DNA of 64,000 nt. Source: Cymbomonas tetramitiformis (lineage: Eukaryota > Chlorophyta > Pyramimonadophyceae > Pyramimonadales > Pyramimonadaceae). The position numbers and the translations under genes are program-made. Position 1 is the stretch's first letter; each line of letters begins with the position of its first letter. The notes under the pieces were generated by a model that did not search any database, was not told the origin of the DNA, and saw only the letters and a program-made list of their open reading frames with translations. This document shows positions 1 to 9,400 of this stretch, in pieces. The stretch covers positions 1 through 64,000 of the forward strand of contig LGRX02029345.1 of assembly GCA_001247695.2 (NCBI GenBank). The letters are read 5' to 3'.

Positions 1-3000
1 TTTGCAATAACAACTCTACCCAGCTCTACCAACTTTGCCACATATCGATTCCTCACTGCCACATGACGTGTCGCTGCATTGTTCAGAACAATTTCTGCCT
101 GTGCCACCGAAGCATGATTATCTCCATGAATTGTCACAGGTTGCTTGACAGGCGAAAATTCAGACAGCAGATTTACAACATACTCTACGTCCCGTGCACA
201 TTCTGACAGCGCTATCAGTTCTGCCTCTGCCGTGCTAACTGCAACTGTCTTCTGCAACTTAGACGAATACATGACAGTGCTTCCATTCAGTCGCACCAAT
301 GAACCTGTAACAGAGCGCCTGGTCACTTTATCTGCAGCATGGTCCGCGTCTGTATAAGCTGTCACTATCAACTCAGCAGTCAGTGAAGCTGGCGAACTAC
401 ACTGCAAAGTCAAACAAACATGCACAGTTCCCTTCAAATATCTCAGCACACGTTTCAAATGCTGCCAATGCTCCTGCCCATAGCAGTGAGAGAACCTGGC
501 CAAATAACAGACTGCTGTCAGAATATCAGGCCGTGAGCAACGTGCCAGCCACATCAGTTCCATCACCAGATTAACATAAGGAAGCTTCTCCAACTTCTCC
601 TCCGAGTCCACAGGCAACAAAGACAGTCTGGGCTCCATAGGTGTCATACACGGATTGCAGTCCTGCATAGAATACCTCTCCAGCATACGCTGTATCAGCC
701 CAACCTGACTGATTTGACACTCCCTGACAAGACCATAGTCACTGAAAGTCAACCTCATGCCCAGCAACTCCACCAACGGGCCCTTGTCCTTACTCGGATA
801 CTTCTCACTGAATGCTTTGAAGAATTCCACCTTCCACTCCACTGATGAAGTGAACACAGTGTAGTCATCCACGTGTACGTACACAAACACCACCAGTGTA
901 CCAAGCTGCCAGATGTAAAAGAGACACGGGTCAATGTTGGACACCCGGAGCCTGCTGTCATAAGCCAGCAGAAAGTTCTTGCTCGTCTTGTACCAGATGC
1001 GCGGTGCCTGTTTCAAGCCGTACACACTCTTCTGCAAAATTCCATACAGTACTCCCCGTACTGTCCGTGCATTAGGCCAGCTGACATACATAGGAGTGTC
1101 CACGTCCAGCTCTCCGTTCAAAAAGCAGGTGATGACGTCCAGAGCAAACACCAATAGTCCCAACACCAAACTGAGCTGAATAAGAATTCTCAACGTTGAC
1201 AACTGTGTACACGGGGCATACACGTCCTCATAGTGCACCCCATGCTGCTGACCATTACCACACACCACCCATCTGGTCTTCCTCTCAGTCACCTCTCCAG
1301 CAGAGTCCAGCTTCGCTTTGTACACAGCTATCATGCGCATTACCTTCTCACCAGCAGGTACCGACTCCACCGGCGCGATTGCCTTCTTCACATCAATAAG
1401 AGCGCACTCCTCCTTGTGATCTGACTCCTGCCACTGCACTGCATCAGGTCCCTTCAACAACTGAACCCATCCTTTCGGCTCGGTCACTCCAACTGGCAAC
1501 CCCGTCAATTTCTCCTCATGAGCTGCCAAAGCAACATGACGATTCTCAAACCTCACTCGAGCCTCACACACATCAACTGCCGAGCCACTCACTCCAGCAT
1601 GACGTTCCAATATCACCTGATACGGCAACACGTGATCCTCTCGTGCCGTAGCACACACCACTGCTGCCTCCCATTCACCTCCTCCTGACTGCTGCAACTC
1701 CACCTTCTCAAACAAAGGATAGAATGAGTTCACTGTCAACTCCACACGAAACTCAAACAACAGCTCAAGATGCTCCACCCGTGCTTCCAGAAACACACTC
1801 ACCGGTGTCCAAAATGTTCTTCCACCAGCACTTTTCAACTTCACTACACCAGTGAACTCATCACCCTTTGGCTCCACGTAGGCACGCAGTTCCAGTATCA
1901 CTGTCGCTGTACCCCCAAACACTGTAACGAAGTTTCCATCCAGAGCCTCGCAGTCGTACAACGATCTCAACGGTGTCAGCATAGAGGGATCCCAGGACAT
2001 CACCAGCTTTCCATACTGATCAACGCGCTCGTCGAACCGGACCATACCACTTCTGACCACCTTCTCCTTGTCCTGGCTGTACAGCAGATAAGCCGTAGAT
2101 CTCTCTTCGTGTCCCACGTAGATCAAAGGAGTAGCCCGATCAGCCAGTTTGGAACGCAGGCTCGCGTCGATGAAAGCGTACGCACGACAACCAAACACTC
2201 GTAGCACAGACAGATCGTACTTCTGGTTCAGCACCTGCAAGCTGGACTGCATACCCAGCCCAGCCTTGCAAAGTCGATTGATAAGATACACAGCGTGCCT
2301 CATAGCCAAAGGCCACATAGTCGCGGGCAAACCAGCAGTCGCCAACATAGCCCTCGCCTTCGTCTGCAGAAACTTGTTCATGGTCTCCGCCCTGGCATTG
2401 TTCTCGTGTAAGTACGGTGACGTTGTCCTCTGCACAATAGCATTGTCCTCACAGTACTTCTTGGTCTTTCCAGACACGATGGTAGAGTCATTGTCAGAGT
2501 GCAACACCAGCACGTCCAAGTCGTACACCACCTGCTCAACACGAGTCTCCTCCTCAAGGAACACTCGCCCAGTCGCCCTCACCATTTTGCGATAGTCCTC
2601 CAGAGCGTCCACATACTCCAGCTTCTGTTTCCAGACATAGAAGTGACACACATCAGAAAAGTCATCCACGTGAATAGTGTACCCACGATAACCTTTTGTA
2701 GATGTCACGAACGGTCCGCCATGGTCAGTGAACGTCAGCTGCCCCATCTTGACAGACACCTCCCTCTTGTCCACCACCTTCCGTACAGACTTCGGGACCC
2801 TTCCCCTATCTGTCGTCTGTGATGGCCTCTTCGGCGCCGCCACCTGGCACGCCATACAGTTCACCGAACAGCTCAGTACATTGCTGTTCCTCAATTCCTC
2901 AGAGTTGACCCCAAGGTTCAACCCCTGAAGGTCCATGACCTCCACATACTTGTCACAAGCATGACCAAGCCTGAGATGTGCAACAACCTTCACGTCCACC

Positions 3001-5447
3001 CTCGGGACCACATACTGATCAAGATACAGCACAACCACTGGCCACGGAGTCCCCTGGATAAAAACACGACCAGGCTCGGACTCCTCCAGCTCAGACACGT
3101 TATAGCACTGATCCGTTCTCGCTGAGAATATCACGCTGCCCTTCGAGTATACATGCAACTCCTCAAACTTCGTCGTCAGACTCCACCACGCAGCATTTGG
3201 CTTGTACGGCACCACAAGCATAAACTTCGTGTTCACGGGGTCCTTAGGAAAGTCCATGAGTATCTTGGTCAGCAGTCTCTCAATGAACATATCGTCGTAC
3301 GGTGGATTACCCCAGAAGCTTCGTCCCGTCAGACAATGAAGAAACACCGAGTTCACCAACGAGTAGTACTCGCTCACCTGCCGATTGTGCTCGTCAGCAC
3401 ACATATCCAAATGAAAGGGCCCCTTCTCAATGTTCCACCTCTGGAACTCGGTGAACTTCCAGTTGCATTTGTCCCTCACCGGACTACTCTTCTTCTTGCC
3501 GCACTCCACCCCCGGCAGCGCCGCCTCCTGTACGACAACCTCAGGTAAAACATACACGTTCCCCTTTCTACAGACGTCGTACTCGCACAGATTCTTCTTG
3601 TCCTTCAGCACACGGTCCCCAAACTGTGCATACAAACCGTACTTGTCCTCCAGGCTCACCGCGGACACCAGATTGAAGGGGGACTCAGGCACATACTGCG
3701 CCTCTACCAACAGCACGTCAGCCTTCTTCGTCACCCGATTCCACAAGGTAATATACCCACGGCCTCCCCCACGAGACGTCGTCACCTCTCCAGCCATGAC
3801 CTTGAACGCCACCGCTGATGACGCGTTCACCTGAGCGCCCTCAAACATAGACAGGTCATTAAAAATAGACCTCGTGGCCATGCTATCAAAATACAGCTCT
3901 CTCTCAGAGTCCACCACAGTTGCTGCACACAGGTCTTCCTCATGCACCGAGTCCTCATAGTACTCCTTCTGCACTAGTGCGTCATTCTCCTTGTCTCTGT
4001 CGTACACACCGTACACCCAGGTGTCCTCCAATACCTCACCAGTGTATATCACCTTCTGGTTTGCCACTGTAGCGACCACCGGACAGGCAACATGAACTTC
4101 TTCATGATTCTCCAAGCTCCACAGCTCCTCCGCAGACACTTCCGTACGACGCGGCCTCGCTGAACTCGATGAAGGTCCATTCTCCACCGTCGCTGCTACC
4201 GCGTCAGGTGACTTCTTCGCCGCGATTTTCTTCAGCCTCCGCGCATAGTTCTCACGAACCCCTTTCTCCTTAGCAGGATTGAGCTTGATGAACTCCTCCA
4301 TACCTGCCGGGTTGCTTATCCAGCACTTCTCTGCAGAATGTACACCAGAGCACGTAGGACATATCAATTTCTTCCCGTCATTGAACCTTTTCTCCTCGCT
4401 CTGCCTCCTTCTGTCCGCAACCAGTGCTCTTGCCACTGCAACAGCCTCCTCGTCCACAGTAGCTCCCACAATACTCGATGAATGAACCGCCGATTGCTGT
4501 ACGACATTCACATAGAAATACTCAGACCTCTGCATAAGCATATCAAACGAAGGACGTCGTTCCTTACTGATATCCGCAACCACCTGCGAATACTCCATAG
4601 GCATAGCCGCAACAGCCAGAGCAGTCACCAGCACCTCCACAGTTGCCGGGTCAAGCTTTGCACCCCCATAGTTGGCCACTGAGCACATAACGTCACCAAA
4701 ATATCCCAACTGCTTCACCGGGTCCTCATTGGCGTTCACCGTCAGCTTGCATAGCTTCTTCATTGAGCCCGCGAGTTGACCAAACACCTGCGGCTCCACT
4801 TTACACTTCAGTTTCCTGAACGCCTTCAACCCGTCGTTACCACAGCGTCGTACAACGTCAAAGGCGTCCCCAGCTGTCACCTGCTTCAAAATAGCTGACA
4901 AAATTGTACTGGCCATACTCGCAGAACCAGGCACAGTAACAAAACTGCCGCTGTCGTCAAAGACCTCTTCAAATTCGTCCTCGTCCTCTGCCTGTGACGC
5001 AGGCTTGTCTTCTGCCCGTGATGAAGGCTTCTCCTTTGCAGCCATGTTGCCATATCCTCTCGATTTAGGCATATACAAGTCCAGTCCTTTGATATCTGCA
5101 ATATCTGACACTTGATAGTCGCACACCAGTTCTAGCAGCTCAGGATAAAACGTGACTGCTGACTCTAACTGTGTCTTAAATTGTACCAAGGACTCATACT
5201 GATTCCTCTCTGTACCCGTGTACTTCGTCGTACCCAACAACTTCACAACGCACTGAACTGTCTTCTGTGCGTTGGCAGTGCTCATTGCACTCGACGCAGC
5301 TTCTTCATTCTCTGTCGATTTCCCAGACTCCTTCTTCTCTGAAATCAAAGCCTGAATTGTCGCTTCCATTGATTTCATAAAACTAGCCTGCTGCTCTACC
5401 AATTCCTGAAGCTGCGATTCCCTCGTAGGATACTTTACGTCCGCCAT
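1..5447 (-). CDS. Ty1/copia gag-pol polyprotein with an extra Dam-like methyltransferase domain (partial at left edge)
   Basis: One uninterrupted reading frame starts at the ATG at 5447 and is still open at base 3, about 1815 codons, so the stop lies outside the window. Domains in order: a gag region with a zinc knuckle near residue 363 (CPTCSGVHSAEKC); a protease-like FDSMA near 520; a methyltransferase-like block at about 665-810; an integrase zinc-binding region near 820-865; integrase core with D908, D985 and E1021 (D,D35E spacing); copia reverse transcriptase with VHVDDYT (D1527, D1528); RNase H with YTDADHAADK near 1700. The order protease-integrase-RT-RNase H is diagnostic of copia. 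The intact frame suggests a young, possibly active copy. It lies antisense and upstream of the GFS12-like exons, perhaps in an intron of that gene. The methyltransferase-like block is not a normal part of copia polyproteins. Confidence 0.93.
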   Translation of the reverse strand, partial: MADVKYPTRESQLQELVEQQASFMKSMEATIQALISEKKESGKSTENEEAASSAMSTANAQKTVQCVVKLLGTTKYTGTERNQYESLVQFKTQLESAVTFYPELLELVCDYQVSDIADIKGLDLYMPKSRGYGNMAAKEKPSSRAEDKPASQAEDEDEFEEVFDDSGSFVTVPGSASMASTILSAILKQVTAGDAFDVVRRCGNDGLKAFRKLKCKVEPQVFGQLAGSMKKLCKLTVNANEDPVKQLGYFGDVMCSVANYGGAKLDPATVEVLVTALAVAAMPMEYSQVVADISKERRPSFDMLMQRSEYFYVNVVQQSAVHSSSIVGATVDEEAVAVARALVADRRRQSEEKRFNDGKKLICPTCSGVHSAEKCWISNPAGMEEFIKLNPAKEKGVRENYARRLKKIAAKKSPDAVAATVENGPSSSSARPRRTEVSAEELWSLENHEEVHVACPVVATVANQKVIYTGEVLEDTWVYGVYDRDKENDALVQKEYYEDSVHEEDLCAATVVDSERELYFDSMATRSIFNDLSMFEGAQVNASSAVAFKVMAGEVTTSRGGGRGYITLWNRVTKKADVLLVEAQYVPESPFNLVSAVSLEDKYGLYAQFGDRVLKDKKNLCEYDVCRKGNVYVLPEVVVQEAALPGVECGKKKSSPVRDKCNWKFTEFQRWNIEKGPFHLDMCADEHNRQVSEYYSLVNSVFLHCLTGRSFWGNPPYDDMFIERLLTKILMDFPKDPVNTKFMLVVPYKPNAAWWSLTTKFEELHVYSKGSVIFSARTDQCYNVSELEESEPGRVFIQGTPWPVVVLYLDQYVVPRVDVKVVAHLRLGHACDKYVEVMDLQGLNLGVNSEELRNSNVLSCSVNCMACQVAAPKRPSQTTDRGRVPKSVRKVVDKREVSVKMGQLTFTDHGGPFVTSTKGYRGYTIHVDDFSDVCHFYVWKQKLEYVDALEDYRKMVRATGRVFLEEETRVEQVVYDLDVLVLHSDNDSTIVSGKTKKYCEDNAIVQRTTSPYLHENNARAETMNKFLQTKARAMLATAGLPATMWPLAMRHAVYLINRLCKAGLGMQSSLQVLNQKYDLSVLRVFGCRAYAFIDASLRSKLADRATPLIYVGHEERSTAYLLYSQDKEKVVRSGMVRFDERVDQYGKLVMSWDPSMLTPLRSLYDCEALDGNFVTVFGGTATVILELRAYVEPKGDEFTGVVKLKSAGGRTFWTPVSVFLEARVEHLELLFEFRVELTVNSFYPLFEKVELQQSGGGEWEAAVVCATAREDHVLPYQVILERHAGVSGSAVDVCEARVRFENRHVALAAHEEKLTGLPVGVTEPKGWVQLLKGPDAVQWQESDHKEECALIDVKKAIAPVESVPAGEKVMRMIAVYKAKLDSAGEVTERKTRWVVCGNGQQHGVHYEDVYAPCTQLSTLRILIQLSLVLGLLVFALDVITCFLNGELDVDTPMYVSWPNARTVRGVLYGILQKSVYGLKQAPRIWYKTSKNFLLAYDSRLRVSNIDPCLFYIWQLGTLVVFVYVHVDDYTVFTSSVEWKVEFFKAFSEKYPSKDKGPLVELLGMRLTFSDYGLVRECQISQVGLIQRMLERYSMQDCNPCMTPMEPRLSLLPVDSEEKLEKLPYVNLVMELMWLARCSRPDILTAVCYLARFSHCYGQEHWQHLKRVLRYLKGTVHVCLTLQCSSPASLTAELIVTAYTDADHAADKVTRRSVTGSLVRLNGSTVMYSSKLQKTVAVSTAEAELIALSECARDVEYVVNLLSEFSPVKQPVTIHGDNHASVAQAEIVLNNAATRHVAVRNRYVAKLVELGRVVIA

Positions 5448-5480
5448 GACGACTGTATCTACACTATCAGACCTATATCA

Positions 5481-5492
5481 GGCCCATAACCT
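5481..5492 (-). other. Candidate copia primer-binding site (half-tRNA type)
   Basis: On the element's sense strand, 34 bases before the polyprotein ATG, the sequence AGGTTATGGGCC appears. It is complementary to GGCCCATAACC in the anticodon arm of eukaryotic initiator tRNA-Met. Drosophila copia is known to prime from an internal fragment of that tRNA, so this is a good candidate. I saw no conventional TGGTATCAGAGC primer site. Confidence 0.5.
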
Positions 5493-5925
5493 AGGATAAT
5501 CAACTTCTACTAACTTCATATATCCAGTAGAAAGTGTACGAACACACACTCATACGCACACACACTGTTGATTGATTTAAACTGATAATGAATGTTTGTT
5601 CGTTACACACAGTGCTTATATCACATAGCACTGTTCAAGTGCTCACTGTTACTCAGTCATAGCTACTTCTATACTCGTACTAGTACTCTTGTGTTCTTGT
5701 GACAGATACTGTATCCATTTTGAATTGATCTTCTGTCTCTTGTAATCTCATTGTCATCATTGTTCTGTTCACCTTTACACATAGTACTGTACTCTGTCAT
5801 ACTGTCATACTGTCATACTGTCATACAGTCATTGAATTTGTCTTTTGAGCTCTCTGTCTTTAACACTGTCTCAGAGTCCACAGTTTTCCTAGTCTGTATG
5901 TCTGTCTGCATACATACGAAGTATA
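5493..5925 (-). repeat. Putative 5' LTR / leader of the copia element
   Basis: By position, the 5' LTR should lie directly to the right of the primer-binding site. The stretch is low in coding potential and contains four tandem TCATACTG words near 5800-5825. The other LTR is outside the window, so the ends cannot be fixed and no target duplication can be shown. Confidence 0.35.
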
Positions 5926-5931
5926 TGTATG

Positions 5932-5966
<35 letters not shown>

Positions 5967-5980
5967 GTATATGTATGTAT

Positions 5981-6013
<33 letters not shown>

Positions 6014-6087
6014 ATGTATGTATTATATATATATATATATATATATGTATATGTATATGTATGTATTATATATATATATATGTATTA
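5925..6087. repeat. (TA)n / (TATG)n microsatellite
   Basis: Almost pure TA and TATG runs in several blocks. A 125-codon ORF crossing it is an artefact of the repeat. It separates the copia leader from the GC-rich GFS12-like exons. Confidence 0.9.
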
Positions 6088-6366
6088 TAGACTTCCTGCC
6101 ACGCCGTTCTCAGGGCAATGACGTGTAAAATTATAGCACCCACCAAAATGGGCCATGGGAGTAATGCCATGCGCATGCCACCAAATATCCTCCTCACGAC
6201 TCAGCCAATCAAGTTGCTGTGATCGTCGCCTTTACCTCACCAAAATCTGCTGCAGCACACACCTTACGTGGATCCCCGGTGTCTGCCACCCCCCTCCCCT
6301 CCCCCACACCCACAACATATGGATTACGGGTGCACCGCACGAGCCCGCCCCCCTCCGTGGATCGCG

Positions 6367-6426
6367 TGCCCGGGCATCCAGATGGACGTCGTGGATCGTG
6401 TGCCCGGGCATCCAGATGGACGTGCT
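6367..6426 (+). repeat. 33-bp direct duplication at a splice acceptor
   Basis: The block with GTGCCCGGGCATCCAGATGG occurs twice, 33 bases apart (6367 and 6400). The second copy carries the likely acceptor CATCCAG at 6415, used for the first recognisable GFS12-like exon. The duplication creates a second identical acceptor at 6382. Confidence 0.8.
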
Positions 6427-9400
6427 GAGCGCGGCGGGTGCGTGGGACGACGTCGCAGGCGCACAGACCAACCTCTTCGGAGGTGTGTCAAGCTCCAGCA
6501 GCTTGTCGGAGACCCCCCCGCGCGGGGGCCTCCTGGGGGGGCGCTCTAGCAGCGGCAGCGTGGAGGCGTCCACGGGCGGCAGCGACTGGGGATGGGTGCC
6601 CCGGCTGTCACAGGATGACTGGCAGCAAGCGCTCTCCGTGGCCACCTCAGGCGCTCCCCTCCTCGCCCTGACCCGCCCCCGATCCTCTCTTGCCCGCCTC
6701 GCCCTCAACCATACGTGCGTCCCACGCTGTGGCTGCTCCGCTTCTCTGCATCACGCGAGCGGCTCTCCAGCGCCGGCCGTGGATCGCGCGCTGCGGGCAG
6801 GGCTTATGCTTCTCGGAGCCGCCATACGGCGATCTAGTCATCTAATGAAACGGGGCAGAATTGCTCTGAAACCTCTCGACAATCGCTCGACAGTAAATTT
6901 CAATCGTTCGATTGCGATCACAGACTCAGAAAGAAATCGCAGCAGTCGGATCATGCTTATTTCTCATTTCCGCATGACACACTCAACTCTGTCGAGCGGT
7001 TTTTAGAGTGTTAAGCGCTGCCAAGCAGTGTGTTAATCTCGCACAAATTAGTAAACATGAGCGTAGTTTTCTTTCACAACTTATCTCAAATAGGTCATAG
7101 TAGTGGGTTTAAACGTCTGGAGACCAAGCGCGGCTTCATTAGCCTCGGATTCGCTCACGCCATTCCCGCAGTGCACTTGGGGCCAAGCGAACCGCGGAAT
7201 GCCATAGCGCGTCATAACTTGCGTGTTTAGGCATGCAAGTTATGTTAACTTACTAACTTAAGTTAAAGTATCATAAACGGTGTGCTGGGTTAGCTCGCTT
7301 GAGCGCGAAATGTTCAGATGGCGGGCGGTGACCCGTGATCGGAACCAGCGGATCTATGTCTTATATATGGAAGGAAACCCTATCTAGTAGTTGCATATGG
7401 TCGGTTGAAGAAACTCGGCGTGGGGAATAGCGTGACTCTAGTTCAACCGCATCTAATGTACATTGAATCTTACTTAGAAAAAGTAGCTTTCCGCAAATCT
7501 ATTTCTAATTCGTTCCAGCCAATTCGCCACGCTGAGTTTTTAGCCTTTGACCAGCCCAACTAGGGGGCGTTGACCCCGGTGTCAAAAACATTGTTGACAC
7601 GTGGCAAATAGCGACCGCGCAAAAATTACGGTATCTGACGGTCTGAGATGTTGTTTATCAGTTTTCCGTGAATACTGATCCTCGGATCCACGAGATCGTT
7701 CCATCGGTCGGGGTTTCGGACTGTATAATCACCGTATGACATGACAGCAATTCCGCCCCACTAAATATGGGCTTAAATCACCGTACGTCGTCGGGCGCTG
7801 CGCCGGTGCGAGACGCATACGGCAGAACCTGCAGCGAGTGTTGGGCAGCAAGATGCGGAGCAGGAGGAGCGTGTGTGAACCAGGGGGGCGCTGAGGGGGC
7901 GGGAGAGTGTTTGGGTGCAGGGAGGGAATCTGGCAAAGAGGAGGAGCCGTGGGCGATGTCGCTGACGGTGGTGCACAGCTGGCAGTCCCATCGGAAGACA
8001 CTGAAGGTGCGCCTCCCTCACGCGTCGACTGCTCTAGCCCGCCCGCAGGTGCCACCAACACCGGGATTCGTCTGCACGTGCTGCCAGCGGATTGGTTGTG
8101 AGGGAGGTGGGGAGGCATTGGTGGGGCAGACGGCCATCGTGACCGAGGACGAGGCGCTCATGATGACAGCGGGAGGCGGGGGCTCCTCGGACCCTGCCGT
8201 GGTGCGCTGCTGGGACCTGGCCAACGGAAAGCTCGTCCTCGAGTACACAGGTGCTTCTCTCCTCGGCACCCTTGAGCCGCTACCGAGCTGCCGCGAGGCC
8301 CGAGGCATCGGCAGAGGGATCTCTCAGCAGACCACAGCAGAAAGCTGCCACGTGGCGCCTCGGATAGCATGGTTCCGAGAAGACCAGATGGACCGAGCGG
8401 AGCACAGGGGCGCGGTCATGCTGTGCGTGACGTGCAGCCCAGCTCTCAAGGAGTCACGCGTGGGGGCTGTTCCTTGAATCGCGCAATCTTTCCATGCGTG
8501 TGGGGGGCAGGCCTGAGTGGGCGTGGGGGCTGCTGAGGTGAGCGTGGGGGCTGTGACGCAGCACACCACCGGGAGGCCTTCTGCCATGACAGCACACCCT
8601 CTGGCAGGCGTTCTTGTTCTGTCCCGCAGGCGCCCAAAAGAGTGGGGGCTAGTGCGCAAGGGAGTGTTCATGGGGCCGAAGTGGGGCAGACGTTGGGGAG
8701 AAGCGTGTCATATGTTTCGACTTTGGTTTGGATCGCAGGGCACAAGGAGATGCCGGTGAAGCTCGCGATGCTGGACGGTGGCCATGAGGTGGCGAGCCTG
8801 GATGCCGGGGGCGCCGTGCATGTGTGGAGCGCCAACAACGCCGAGCGCCTTGTTCGCTTCACGGTGCCCTCCCTCCCTCCCTCCCCCTTCCCCCACCTCT
8901 CTTCCACCATCCTCGATCGTGTGCTTGAGGTGCCCAACATTGCTAGTTGTCCTACCTTCCCAACATGGACCGACGGTAGCTTGTGTCCGAAGCCGCTGGT
9001 GTTTTTGGGTCCCCCACTAGTGGAATGGGGAGTGGATGGGGAAAAGGAGGGTGGATGGATCGGCAGGAAGGAGCGGTGCCGGTGCTGATGAGTCAGCGGG
9101 ACAGCTCAGAAGAGGAGGAGCGAAAGAACGCCGGCGGCTTCACCTGCATGGCGCTCGCCGGTAACCTCCCGCACGGATTGAGTTTCATTCCCCTCCCCAC
9201 GTGCGCACCGCAAGTGCCGCACAGGGCGCTGCCCCTCCTGGGGACGTGCTAGGCCGGCGATTGGCCGGCGATTTGCTCGGCGTGTCGCCTGCAGTGTACC
9301 ATCGGTTGTAGATATGGCATGTGGTGCATCATTGGTCAGAGTGATGTCCCGCTGTCTGTCATTGACCAAGGAGTTATCCTATGATTTTCCTCTGTCTGCC

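Noticed and set aside
1..4682. Numerous plus-strand ORFs of 60-148 codons
   Set aside because: All are antisense shadows of the continuous copia polyprotein.
5751..6128. 125-codon ORF rich in Ile and Tyr
   Set aside because: It translates the (TA)n/(TATG)n microsatellite.
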